Shown piece after piece: positions 37,629-47,656 of a stretch of DNA of 64,000 nucleotides (position 1 is its first letter; every line of letters begins with the position of its first letter). The DNA lies in NCBI GenBank assembly GCA_019614645.1, contig JABWDB010000009.1, positions 8,413,501 through 8,477,500 on the forward strand. The letters are read 5' to 3'. Below the pieces are notes generated by a model that saw only the letters and a program-made list of their open reading frames with translations, ran no database searches and had not been told where the DNA came from. A program made the translations under genes and the position numbers. The DNA is from Stratiolaelaps scimitus (taxonomy: Eukaryota > Arthropoda > Arachnida > Mesostigmata > Laelapidae).

Positions 37629-40077
37629 GACGCTCGAGTGGCCTTAATCCACGAGACACAAACAAGAGCCACCTCCGTAGATGTATATATATATATGTAT
37701 ATATATATAAGCGATTCGTCCTACTCCGTCAACTTTTCCTCCCTAAGCTCTTGTCTACCACCACTTTCTATCTCAAGTTTCTTTCGCACTGGCAACATAT
37801 AGAAGCACTGTACATTGCAAGCATTGTATCATATCGCCTTGCGTCGGTCAAAACTAATCGTGAGCACCGTCTTCCGCGCTTGCTATCTTGTTATTTTGTT
37901 ACAATGCAGCATTTCGGACCTGTAAACAATGACGGCCGATACAAGTGTGTTTCAGCCCACTGCTAGTATCCGCGCGTGACTCAAGTTACACGGCACCTTT
38001 GATTTTCAAATGTATCACAAATATCCTCACATCATCACTGAGACGTTTGAATACTTCTTGCGGAAGTTTGATTGTTTCCGCAATTTACTCCGTCCGTTTT
38101 TGCCATCAGTAGTTCTCCGAGTCCACACTGTCGTGCTGCTCCTGCTGCTGCTGCTTGTTTCGCTGGCCTGACACACTACTATATATGGCTGAGGCTATCA
38201 CTCTATATCTCTCTCTCTCACGGATCACCTCACAGCTCAGCCAACTTCATCTGCAGCAACATCAGGCTGCGGACAACAAACGAACTAATCCGTTTCGAGA
38301 GGCGATGGTGCTGGTAGCAGTGGCGTCGTTCTCCTTATCGCCCGTGCTGCTGCTCTCTATATTTGAAGCTGCCACCTGGCCTCGATGCTTTGGCGGCGTT
38401 GCGCTCCTGGCCTCGCGCCGTTAGCTTCCTTCTCGTTTTTGGGCTAAACGCCGTGGCCGGCCAGCACCGACCCGGTAGAACATTAGCAGCGCTCTCGAAC
38501 TCTGTGGCTCGGCGTTCTCTCTGTCGGCACCTCTCCCCTTGAAACGTCCCTTTCCGAATGTTGTGCTGGCGGCTCTGATTCCCTCTTTCTCCTCCTCTCC
38601 TCTGTTCGCTTGTCGTCGTCGTCGCCGTCAGAGGGCGAGATGTGAGCAGCGTTCCCTCTCTACTTCACTATTCTGATGGAAAGGTACCGTGGTGTCACGG
38701 GACCGGCGGCTCGTTCGTTTACCAGCACCACTGAGACCCCGGTGAGGTGGTCTGCTCGACGGAGCTCACAATCAATCCAATGCGTTGGCTCTTGCAACCC
38801 CCAAGGCGCTTCCCTTTCCCGAGCCCTCACTCGGTCATGCCAACGCGGGACCTCGAAAGCAGCGTATTCGCTGAATCGGCCGACGTTCTGGGCGCTCGAG
38901 GTCCCTCTTCGATCGAACGAGAGAGAGAGAGAGAGAAAGGTACAGATATATATATATATATTTATATATATATATATATATATATTTGGTGTTATACATA
39001 TGGTTCAACATCCTCCTCCGCTCGCTTCGCCCGCCCGGCCAAGGGAGGTCCGCTTACTCTCTTTCACAGACTTCAGTGAGGTCCTACTCTCGCAGGCATC
39101 GACTACTCCATCAGCGCTTTTCATGGCTGTTGGCCCTTTCCTATGAAACTCTCGATGGTGACACCCACTTGTGCTCCATCCGTCGGCTTGCCTCGCCTCT
39201 CTGTTGTTGAGAGCGCGCTGTTTCGAACAGCTGCCGCTGCTGTTGCTGATACCCGGCACTCGTTCGATTCAAAACAGCTAGCGGACGCATGCGCTCACCG
39301 CTGCCATGTCACATAGATGGTGACGCGACTCAGCGCTTCGTTCAACGAAGACGATCATCCGTCTAGGGCAGGATATGCCATGCAGAACGTCTGAGATAGG
39401 GCAGTTAGCTGTGCCCTATTGCATCTGTGGGATAAGCACCGAAATTCGGATCAGTGACTGGCTTCGGCGCAGTCCGCCAACCGCCACGCCCTGTACAACT
39501 ACCCCATGAGAGATAAACAAAGATGTCCGCCTCCGTAAGGAGTACAGGAGATTTGGAACACGCACAGCGGTAGATGAGCTAGCTAGCTGCCCATTACGAG
39601 GTTTCGAAGAGCGCCGACTCGGTAGGCAGGGCCGGCCTTATCCTATGAACCTGCGCGTCAGCTGGCGATTTATTGGCGAATCGGCGCAACCTTCAACGCA
39701 TCGTGCACAGGTCGGTGCCACAGAACCCCCAATTGTCCCGCCCCCCAAAGCAGTGAGCGCGAACTATCCATATCATATGCCTATTCGAGACGGCGGCAAG
39801 CAAATCTACTGATAATATTAGCGAAGGTCGTGACACATGCTGATTGTCCCGAGTGCTTGCTTGTATCTCGGAGATCGCCGATGCCCTAATGACGCTTTGT
39901 AAGTTACAGTGTAATCAATAAACGTCTCAATCTGTTATAGTGCTACAACAAACAGGGGTGAGTGCCACTGTACCGCAGTGGGACGTTGTAGGGTGACGAT
40001 TGTGTTGACGACGCCGACCTGGCTAATACTGCGCAATGAGGGTCGAGGTTGATTGTTGATTTGTTGTTGATTTTAGA
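37629..40077. promoter_or_regulatory. Divergent intergenic region between TRIM9 and L2HGDH
   Basis: The two flanking genes are transcribed away from each other, so both promoters or 5' untranslated exons should lie in these 2.45 kb or beyond. It is partly GC-rich (38.4-39.3 kb) and carries TA runs at 37684-37709 and 38945-38987 and a GA run at 38919-38936. I see no defined promoter element. TTTTAG just before the L2HGDH ATG could end a 5' untranslated intron. Confidence 0.45.
38919..38987. repeat. (GA)n followed by (TA)n microsatellite
   Basis: A GA run ends at about 38936. After a 7-base gap a TA run of about 43 bases with one TTT interruption follows. Both generate false open frames on the plus strand. 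Confidence 0.93.
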
Positions 40078-40357
40078 ATGCACGTCGCGCGACTGGTGAT
40101 TGTGCGACCTTCGAGAGCGCGACAATATGCTAGCCCAGTGCGGTCCGCTCTGGTGGGGGTCGTCGAACGACGATCGGCGGCCACTGCTGCCGTCGCTGGA
40201 AACACCTCAGACGATGCCAGCTCACCGTCTACCTTGACAAGTCGCTATGATGTCGCCGTTGTTGGGGGCGGTGCTGTGGGAATGGCGACAGCGCGACAGC
40301 TCAAATTCAATCATCCCAAATTAGAAATTGGTGTTCTTGAGAAAGAATGTGATGTTG
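40078..40357 (+). CDS. L2HGDH: L2HGDH exon 1
   Basis: Targeting peptide and FAD-binding motif, 93 codons plus one base (phase 1). The donor is GTGAGT at 40358. Reading past it gives a false frame into a TA microsatellite. Confidence 0.95.
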
Positions 40358-40423
40358 GTGAGTATCTTCCTGTTATCTCATTGTGTGTATGTGTGTCCTT
40401 TTCGGCACCTGCATATCTCTTTG

Positions 40424-40469
<46 letters not shown>

Positions 40470-43261
40470 GGTATAATGTCAAGTGGAATCAATATTTGTA
40501 TATACTCGTATAGTACATAAAAATATTGATTTTGACCTGATATCATACCGTACCGTTACTAGATCCATACTGAGAGACCTATATGACGGGACATACTACA
40601 AATCAAATACACTACATTGTCCAGGTGAAATCCTCATAGGAACCCCCAGACTTACATGCATGTTTTGCATAAAAAAGAGAGCTTAAGCATTGTAAAATTG
40701 CAGCTCCTTCAATAAACCAATAAACCTTTACCTTTACCTCTGTTCTATACTATTGACACCGTTTTCTACTCTAACCAATCGATGATTTTTGTAACTTTGC
40801 ATTGCTGGAAATATCTCACAGCCTATCACCAGAGCGGGAACAACAGTGGTGTCATTCATGCGGGTATTTACTACAAGCCAGGGACGCTTAAGGCGCAATT
40901 GTGCGTACGAGGCCACCGGCTCATGTTGGATTACTGCCGAGAAAAAGGCATATCCCACAAAGTGTGCGGTAAGCTCATCGTAGCAACTGCACCCCATCAG
41001 GTGGCGGTACTCGAGGATCTCTATGCCAGAGGTATGTTTTGAAATGTTGCCTAATTCAGAAAGTTGAATTCTACTTCGAGGATGTACTGATCGAGAAGAA
41101 CGTATAGTGTCATAGCAATAATTGTTGTGTATCGTGTATGGGTGGTATACAACAATATATATGTACATGTAGGGCTAATGCAAATTGTTAGTTTACCATT
41201 GTCGATCAAACACAAGGCTCACTCGCACGAGACAAACGGATTATGAAAAGCAAAACTCTCTCTCTTTTCATTCGCTTACCGTATAGCGTGTCGCACTTAG
41301 ACTATCCATATATATATATATATGGATAGTCTATAGTCTAGTTTAACTCGTGCGTTTGGTTACACACGGTGAATGTGTGAAGCATTTGTAGAAGCTGTTA
41401 CCACAGCGCGTACTCAAATTAATTCAAATTGTGGTCTATTGACGGAACAGTGGACCAGCTTCTCCAAATTCTAATTCGATAACAACGGAACCAGCATTTT
41501 CGACGTGCAGCCAATCGTTCAGTCTCATCAAGTTTGTCTTCTTCAACGATAAATCGTTGTCCTCATTGATTTTTTCATATACGCTATTGTATTTGATAGT
41601 ATTAGTTAGTTTGGTCGACGATCACATTGCATATGTAAATGAGAAACATGTATTATTTGCATGTTGTTCTACGTAGGACATATGTGTATCTCTGCCTGTA
41701 CATTGCAGGAGAGGCCAACGGTGCTAAGGACCTTCAGTTAGTGGACCTAAAAGGCATCCAGGCAATCGAGCCAAGAGCGCAAGGCGTAAAAGCAATCTGG
41801 AGTCCACAGACGGGAATTGTCAGCTTCCGCGAAGTGACGAAAAGTTACGCCAAGGACTTTGTCGCCGTCGGTGGCCATATGCACTATGGGTTTAAGGTGG
41901 CTGCTGTCCAGAACAGCCGAGACAGCAATGGCGATCTGCTTGTGATGAGCGACACACATGAATCGGTAAGAGAATCTGGACTCGATATTTGCAATGAGTG
42001 AAATAGTGTCGGCCACCACGCTGGCTTGAAAACAATTCGCTTGCACCTCGCCATGGAGTTGTCGTCGAAGCGTTTTGGATGATGAAATGATCTTTCTCGT
42101 ATAATGAACCAGATATATATCCATTAAACAGCACCACCTTGAGGTCTGTTATGGACTAGCCCAGACACACGCGTATACACGGTAACAAATAAAAATTAAT
42201 ACGATACGCTTCTCTCACTGCGAAGGCGCTCAACGGTCGAAACAAGAGTTAACTTTAATTAATTAACAAAATTAACTTTCAAGCGGCTAAGCAGCATGAA
42301 AGTTAATTTTGTTTTTGTTAAATAGTGTAACAGTAGCATCGAGAGTGTATCCCCTGTGCGTGATTCGCTTCTGCCTTTCGAATTTCATAATGAATCGAAC
42401 ATTGAATTATCACACCCAGTGATCTAAGGATCACTTTCCTAAGGCTGCCTCGCGAAGTTCTCCACCCAGGTAGAAATCACATTGCGCCCTAAACCTTGCT
42501 TAATATTCCGATTGGCCCCCATTGCTTGGTTTCCCAGCAAGAACACATTATGACATAAATACTTTGTTCTGTTAGCGCGTACAAAAAATACGTTTCGTCT
42601 ATCGACTTCGTTGCAGGTGCGTTGCAAACGGCTGATTTCGTGTGGCGGTCTCTACTCGGACCGGCTGGCGGAAATGACGGGTGGCTCAGCCCTGCCGAAG
42701 ATTGTACCCTTCCGGGGTGAATACCTTATCCTGAAGAAAACTCGCAGTGATTTGGTCTCCACAAATATTTACCCAGTTCCCGACCCCTCGCTGCCGTTCC
42801 TCGGGGTCCATTTCACCCCACGGATTGATGGCCGCGTGATACTTGGACCCAACGCGGTGCTCGCGTTCGCTCGCGAGGGCTACAGGTGTACGGATATCAA
42901 TATTGTTGAGCTAGTCGAATCGCTTAACTATCCCGGCCTGCAGAAGATGGTCGCTAAATACTTCATGGCCGGCGTTCAGGAGCTTTACAAGGGGTTCATC
43001 CTGTCGGCTCAGGTCGAGGAGCTGCGCAAGTTTGTGCCCGAACTCCAGCTCGCCGACATCGAACGAGGTCCGGCAGGTGTCCGCGCACAGGCGCTTGACC
43101 TCGAAGGGGAGTTTGTCGACGACTTCGTATTTGACATTGGCGAGGGGGATTTTAGCGGTCGGGCACTTCACGTGCGAAATGCGCCATCACCGGCAGCCAC
43201 GTCGAGTTTAGCCATAGCCGAGGTCGTAGCGGAGAAAGCCAAAGAACTATTCAAGTTATAG
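40078..43261 (+). CDS. L2HGDH: L-2-hydroxyglutarate dehydrogenase, mitochondrial (four exons)
   Basis: FAD-dependent enzyme that oxidises L-2-hydroxyglutarate to 2-oxoglutarate at the mitochondrial inner membrane, a metabolite-repair step. Exons are 40078-40357, 40822-41031, 41709-41965 and 42617-43261 (stop included). All junctions are GT-AG and phases agree, giving 463 residues, the same length as the human protein. Residues 1-40 are rich in Arg, Ala and Ser without acidic residues until the first glutamate at 30, as in a mitochondrial targeting peptide. The FAD-binding beta-alpha-beta fold is at residues 58-88 (GGGAVG at 63-68, acidic E88 at the end of the second strand). Family-typical segments follow: HQSGNNSGVIHAG across the exon 1-2 region, LISCGGLYSDR (about 255-265), GPNAVLAFAREGY (from 326), RGPAGVRAQALD, and a C-terminal HVRNAPSPAATSS. 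Intron 1 carries a TA run and a retroposon tail; introns 2 and 3 carry inverted repeats. Confidence 0.96.
40428..40468. repeat. (TA)n microsatellite in L2HGDH intron 1
   Basis: Perfect TA run of about 40 bases, 70 bases downstream of the exon 1 donor. Confidence 0.95.
40677..40740 (+). mobile_element. Retroposon 3' tail, copy 1 (L2HGDH intron 1)
   Basis: A segment with CTTAAG, TTGCAGCTCC and then two CAATAAAC units is followed by a short (CTTTAC)n tail. It aligns by eye with 56593-56655, which has the same order of blocks and also ends in CCAATGAA-type repeats. This resembles the 3' end of a non-LTR element or its SINE partner; no reverse-transcriptase frame is present. Confidence 0.55.
40822..41031 (+). 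CDS. L2HGDH: L2HGDH exon 2
   Basis: It follows acceptor CACAG and joins exon 1 in phase 1 to read DVAYHQSGNNSGVIHAG. It ends at donor GTATGT, again in phase 1. It encodes the conserved GISHKVCGKLIVA segment. Confidence 0.95.
41298..41333. repeat. Perfect 36-bp palindrome
   Basis: TAGACTATCC, a TA core and GGATAGTCTA form a fully self-complementary 36-bp sequence in L2HGDH intron 2. It can extrude as a cruciform or represent a microsatellite captured between inverted arms. Confidence 0.9.
41709..41965 (+). CDS. L2HGDH: L2HGDH exon 3
   Basis: Acceptor TTGCAG at 41708; phase-1 entry gives GEANGAKDLQLVDLKG. It contains WSPQTGIVSFREV, a family hallmark around the substrate pocket, and ends at donor GTAAGA on a codon boundary. 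Confidence 0.95.
42265..42313. repeat. 17-bp perfect inverted repeat in L2HGDH intron 3
   Basis: Arms AACAAAATTAACTTTCA (42265-42281) and its exact complement (42297-42313) flank a 15-base loop. The region is AT-rich, with an additional TTAACTTTAATTAA just to the left. A solo remnant of a miniature inverted-repeat element is possible; no target-site duplication is evident. Confidence 0.75.
42617..43261 (+). CDS. L2HGDH: L2HGDH exon 4 (last)
   Basis: Acceptor TTGCAG at 42616, phase 0. It encodes residues 250-463 with the C-terminal half of the oxidoreductase fold and ends in TAG. Confidence 0.96.
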   Translation: MRCKRLISCGGLYSDRLAEMTGGSALPKIVPFRGEYLILKKTRSDLVSTNIYPVPDPSLPFLGVHFTPRIDGRVILGPNAVLAFAREGYRCTDINIVELVESLNYPGLQKMVAKYFMAGVQELYKGFILSAQVEELRKFVPELQLADIERGPAGVRAQALDLEGEFVDDFVFDIGEGDFSGRALHVRNAPSPAATSSLAIAEVVAEKAKELFKL

Positions 43262-43362
43262 CGATAATCTACTAGGCTTCGTTTACATTATTACATGATT
43301 TTAGTTTTAGTAAATTTACGTATATAGTATATATATATATTATTGTTACATTGCGCTACTGT

Positions 43363-43368
43363 AATAAA
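43363..43368 (+). terminator. Polyadenylation signal of L2HGDH
   Basis: AATAAA lies about 100 bases after the L2HGDH stop codon and is the first canonical signal downstream. Confidence 0.7.
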
Positions 43369-44650
43369 TCCGTTGTTATAAAAAGAACAAGTAGATAAAG
43401 AGAGCGAGAGTGAGAGACAGAGAGATCCATAAGAACACCACACCGAGCTAATGGTCGATTCGGCTCGGATTGCTAGTATCTATGTAATATTTCGATGCTG
43501 CTGGTGATCAGGAGAATACGAAGGGGAAAGTTCTCGCGTGATAGCGAACCCTATTGGTAGTGACTTGTAGGAATGAGACATGGAATGAGCAATACCTGTG
43601 TGTGAGCGTTTGAGTGTTGGTGGTCTTATAATTATATATGGAGGGAGAAAAATGAATAATAAAGTATTTGTATGTATAGAATGATGTTCGTGTCTATTTA
43701 GTGTCCACTGTTGAGAGCAAGGCATAGAATCGTTCATAGTTGGAGGTCAGTATATCGTCACCGTTGCTGACTGACAATCTGACTATCTTCTATTAGTGGT
43801 CGGGTTCGAAGCAAAACTCTGATAGCAGCGCGAACCGCTGTTAGGTGAATGTGGAGCTTGGGCCTATTTCGGAGACGTTCGGCGCTCGTAACTCCAAAGG
43901 AATTAGCAGCGGATGAACTGAAGACGAACAGTTTAGAAGCTACATTTTACACTTCCATGCAAGAGGGGTTTCTCCGTTATACTTTCTTTTAATTAGAGTT
44001 AATTCCATCTAGAACACCATGGGGGGGGAGGGGGGCTCACTGGGGCAATATAGAAAAGTATAGAAATGCGATTTTGTTGTAAAAAACACGCGATGGTTTA
44101 TTGATAAACGCAAAAAAATATCAATATAGTTTACACAATAGGTTTTTTGCGAACAGGTCGACTTAACGCCGACGATCTGCAATCGGGAAATCGCAGATCA
44201 ACTTGCTATAGTGTCACCATCATCATGTGGGCATCCAACTCACTCCGATTCCGAAGACCTTGTCTTTGGGTGCCTCTGCGCATTCGTTTCATTTCGTAAA
44301 TCGCTTGGGCGGAAAGAGGCCATGTGTTTCGCAAATTTAACATTAGTTACATACATGTTAAAATGATGTCGTATCCGAGTAACGGTGAGTGCGATAGAAA
44401 GTGTTGACAATAGTAACAGGCTCACTAATAAATTAGCCCCGTAGACAAACGTCACCGATTCACCGTTCATATCCCATGCGGGGTCTGAAGGAAAGGTGCG
44501 ATAAATGAGTATGAGCCACCGGCGTTACTCCTGCATCATCGCAAAGCACCAGGGCACAACGGTATGTCCAAGACGAAATTGCCGTTCTAGCAAAACAAAG
44601 GTCATCTGGTACTCCGCACATACTTTGGCGAAGATACATATATCTATATT

Positions 44651-44672
44651 GTGTGTGTGTGTGTGTGTGTGT
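44651..44672. repeat. (GT)n microsatellite
   Basis: Eleven perfect GT units followed by TATATAC. Confidence 0.95.
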
Positions 44673-44973
44673 ATATACATAGCTATCTACAGATTGCCCA
44701 CACAGCTCCGTCCGTGTCATATGTGTACAAACTATGCAGGTATCTCGAAGATTCGCTGAGCCCCAACGTGGGCCCGTTCATGGCCCGTTCAGTTTGGCAT
44801 AGAGAAGATACCGCCCGCCCGCCCCTCCCCTCCACCCACCAATCTCTGCGAGTGTATTCATTTGCGCCTGCAATCAATTCATCAACAATAAAACAGAATG
44901 CAATGACAATTGTTTTCGTCGACGACCCACAGATATCGCTTATCTCGAATAGCAGACAAATATGTACATATTA

Positions 44974-46437
44974 TTAAAGGGTCTTGTTATTGTAAATTGG
45001 TGCTGTTGGTGTTGCTGTTGTTGTTGCTGTTGTTCGTGTACGTCTATTTGAATTCAACCATGCTCTATCTCTATTCTCAAGATGCCTGCCGACAACACAG
45101 GCGCAAAGCGATATCACGAACGCGGCAGCCATCACCACCGGCGAACTCGACAGCCGATGAAAGAAGTCGTTCCCCACGTCGAGGTCACCGAGGTAGAACA
45201 TGCTACTGCCAACCGCCAGCCAGTGCAGCGGAATCCGGGAAATCGCCCAGATCGACGGGGGCAGCGATTTCGACAGGGAACGCTCGGCCATAACGATAGC
45301 GCAGTTGACGGTGGCCCACACTTGGATCGATGATGAGAATGAATGCCAGAAGCATGCGAAAAGAAAGCACGTGGCCGCCGCGTATATCTGCCCGCCTAAC
45401 GGTATGAATATGTACTCGACGAACCAGAGGTATAGACCCCGATCGAACGTACGCCACAGATGGGAGCCGGAAGTTACTCGAAGGGTGCACCGGGGCCGTT
45501 CGGGTAGCCAGATGTTTTCGAGGCGGGCTGCCTCCTCCCCGGCGCCATAGATGACTAGGTACTTGAGGTAGAATCTCAGCATCATCGCCACACTCAAACC
45601 GAAATACTCGAACGTCGCGAGGTGGAGGCGAACGCTGCCGTACGCTGCGACTGTGGCCGAGATGAACAGCGTGTGATCCAGGACCTCGACGAGGAGGGCC
45701 CACATTGCTAGCCTTAGTGCGAACGAAACGGCCTGCTTGGTGGCCGCCAGACGAGATGGCAGACGAGACGAATCAAGTTGTCGTGTGAACGTCTTGCAAT
45801 TGATCAATGGCCCAGCGCACAACGATGGTAAATACAGATAATAGCACAATGCCGATATGACATCGACATCGCCGTCGATCAGCGTGAGTCCAAGGGATAT
45901 TGCGCGAAGGCATGACCACGATGCTGTGATGTCAAACATGAGATCAAAGCTTTCGTCCTCTGCAGTCGGCTGCGCCAAGACAACATCTAGCAGTTCTCGC
46001 TTATAGACGAACAGGTAGACGATTAATAGATTGACAATGTAGATCAGATATTTTCGGCGGAGCTTGCTCGTGAGGTAGGTCACACCGAAGATGCTCATCA
46101 GCAGACAGGTGCACACCGGTCCGAAGGTGGTGGCTAGGAAGGCTACAGATATCAGGCACCGCAGCTGCGTGTGCAGCGCGTTCGGGGTACAGCGAAGGGC
46201 CAGATTTTGTAGGACAATTGCCGTCAGGTAGTATTTAGCCGTGACCTTCACCGACAGCCACTCAGGATCGGACGTGTCGGCCACGGGAAGCCCCGGCAGC
46301 CAGCCTGTCTGAAATAGCTCATCAGGAAGCAGATGTCGAAAACTGATCTGAACAGCGACGCCGAACTGGAACAAGGCCAATAGTGTGGCCGAGCCCCATA
46401 CGAATGTGCTAATTATCAGGACGGCAACGCTTTCCAT
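44974..46437 (-). CDS. HHAT: Protein-cysteine N-palmitoyltransferase (Hedgehog acyltransferase, rasp-like MBOAT)
   Basis: Membrane-bound O-acyltransferase of the ER that attaches palmitate to the N-terminal cysteine of Hedgehog (in flies also Spitz-type ligands). One uninterrupted reading frame of 487 residues from ATG 46437-46435, close to HHAT (493) and Drosophila rasp (500). A longer frame to 46482 would need a GTG start. TTTCAG directly before the ATG suggests a 5' untranslated intron. Many hydrophobic segments span the protein. The MBOAT core is visible: WRTFDRGLYLWFVEYIFIPLGG-type segment with D332, then the invariant histidine H365 in FACFWHSFSS. Earlier, LRAISLGL (about 177-184) and YYLYLPSLCAGPLI (about 199-212) fit the family. 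HHATL proteins lack the histidine, so this is an HHAT-type enzyme. Odd points are WHSF where HHAT has WHGG, and a Thr/Ala/Pro-rich C-terminal tail of about 25 residues. Confidence 0.88.
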   Translation of the reverse strand: MESVAVLIISTFVWGSATLLALFQFGVAVQISFRHLLPDELFQTGWLPGLPVADTSDPEWLSVKVTAKYYLTAIVLQNLALRCTPNALHTQLRCLISVAFLATTFGPVCTCLLMSIFGVTYLTSKLRRKYLIYIVNLLIVYLFVYKRELLDVVLAQPTAEDESFDLMFDITASWSCLRAISLGLTLIDGDVDVISALCYYLYLPSLCAGPLINCKTFTRQLDSSRLPSRLAATKQAVSFALRLAMWALLVEVLDHTLFISATVAAYGSVRLHLATFEYFGLSVAMMLRFYLKYLVIYGAGEEAARLENIWLPERPRCTLRVTSGSHLWRTFDRGLYLWFVEYIFIPLGGQIYAAATCFLFACFWHSFSSSIQVWATVNCAIVMAERSLSKSLPPSIWAISRIPLHWLAVGSSMFYLGDLDVGNDFFHRLSSSPVVMAAAFVISLCACVVGRHLENRDRAWLNSNRRTRTTATTTATPTAPIYNNKTL

Positions 46438-47562
46438 CCTGAAATCGTACGAAACGTAATCATATAATAACAGTGCGGTCACTGATGCTCGATATGAATT
46501 ACTCGATGCTAATCTAACCAGGACATTTCACCCGTGCTCGTCTCGATAGCTAATAAACGTATACACAATACTTATCAACGACGAGGCATATAGGAGGGAA
46601 CTCTTTAATCTCGAGAGATTATAGACATTTTAGAGACAGAATCGCACCGGAACATGCTGAATTACAATACTCGTTCTTTTAGCTTCGGCTCAAACTCTGT
46701 AGTTATACATACACATATATATTCTTCAGTCGCTTTGAATAATTAATAATTTCCTTGAATTTAGAGAAAAATAAAGGCAAATCCCAAATTTGAAAAGCAC
46801 CAGCCACAGATACCTATGGTGAAAGGTGTTTGATAACAAAAAAAAACATGTTAATACCAAGGTGCTTGCCAAGGTGACATAGTAATCTTCAATGTGAAAC
46901 ATAATGCATAAAGATGACGACGCCCTAGCAACGAACATCGGTATTTTTGTTGTTCTATTTAGCTGCAAATGGATAAGTGTCCAGTTGGCTTCGTTCGTAC
47001 AACAGCTTGCGGCGTGAGGGACGAGGCGGTGGCGTACAGATATGCCTGTAGTTCTAGTTAGAGTGTTGCCATAACTCGAATGAGGGAACTTTTTGTACGC
47101 GGACGTGCGCTCATAACTGGTAATGATTAATGAAGGATACGACCCCAAAGTGTTCAACAGCCGACCGTCACAACAGCCAGCCTCGTTTCCACCATCCTTA
47201 TTAAGGTGAGTCCCTGTTGTATTCCGGTGTGACCGGCATCAGCACAGGTTAATTTTGAAGTATTACTATGAGGACCGGTCGGGGCTTACCTTTGCTCATT
47301 CCGGGAAACTTTCCAATATTCTACGCTCGCTACAACCAGCGAAACGTGTCTGCATTAGCAAATAAGTGTTGGCATGACAAATAGTCATTAGGCATCACAG
47401 CGTAATAGCGAAATGGCAGCCGTCTAAAAAGTCGTGTCCTCCCCAGACGATTCGTCTCTGTGCAGTTCGCGACTTCGGCAACAAGGCTACTTTGAGAGAA
47501 TAACAATTGAGGAAACAAATAAATGGACTGATTACCCAGAGTAAATTTCTCTGGATGACGTT

Positions 47563-47656
47563 CAGCCCACATTTAACGACCAGGGTACAACTGTTGCTTT
47601 CGGCATTGCTTTATGGGAGGGACCCCCTGAATGTGCAACGGCGGGGGATCCCAACC
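47563..47656 (-). mobile_element. SINE-like dispersed repeat, copy 3
   Basis: On the minus strand: GGTTGGGATCCCC (B-box-like), CCGTTGCACATT, GGGGGTCC, GCAATGCCGAAAGC, then GTTAAATGTGGGCTGA. The CCGTTGCACATT and GCAATGCCGAAAGC blocks are identical to those of the copy at 21745-21823. Confidence 0.65.

Larger units (their letters stand above)
43262..44973. other. Convergent intergenic region L2HGDH / HHAT
   Basis: Contains the L2HGDH 3' untranslated region, a G-rich tract near 44022-44037, a GT microsatellite at 44651-44672 and probably the HHAT 3' untranslated region (a minus-strand AATAAA lies at 44097-44102, far from the stop). No further coding exon was seen. Confidence 0.6.

Noticed and set aside
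46438..46482. Longer HHAT N-terminus starting at 46482
   Set aside because: It needs a GTG start, and a splice-acceptor-like TTTCAG sits just before the ATG at 46437.
46726..47157. 143-codon minus-strand frame upstream of HHAT
   Set aside because: No motif. HHAT is complete without it, and the hydrophobic stretch near its end is from AT-rich DNA.
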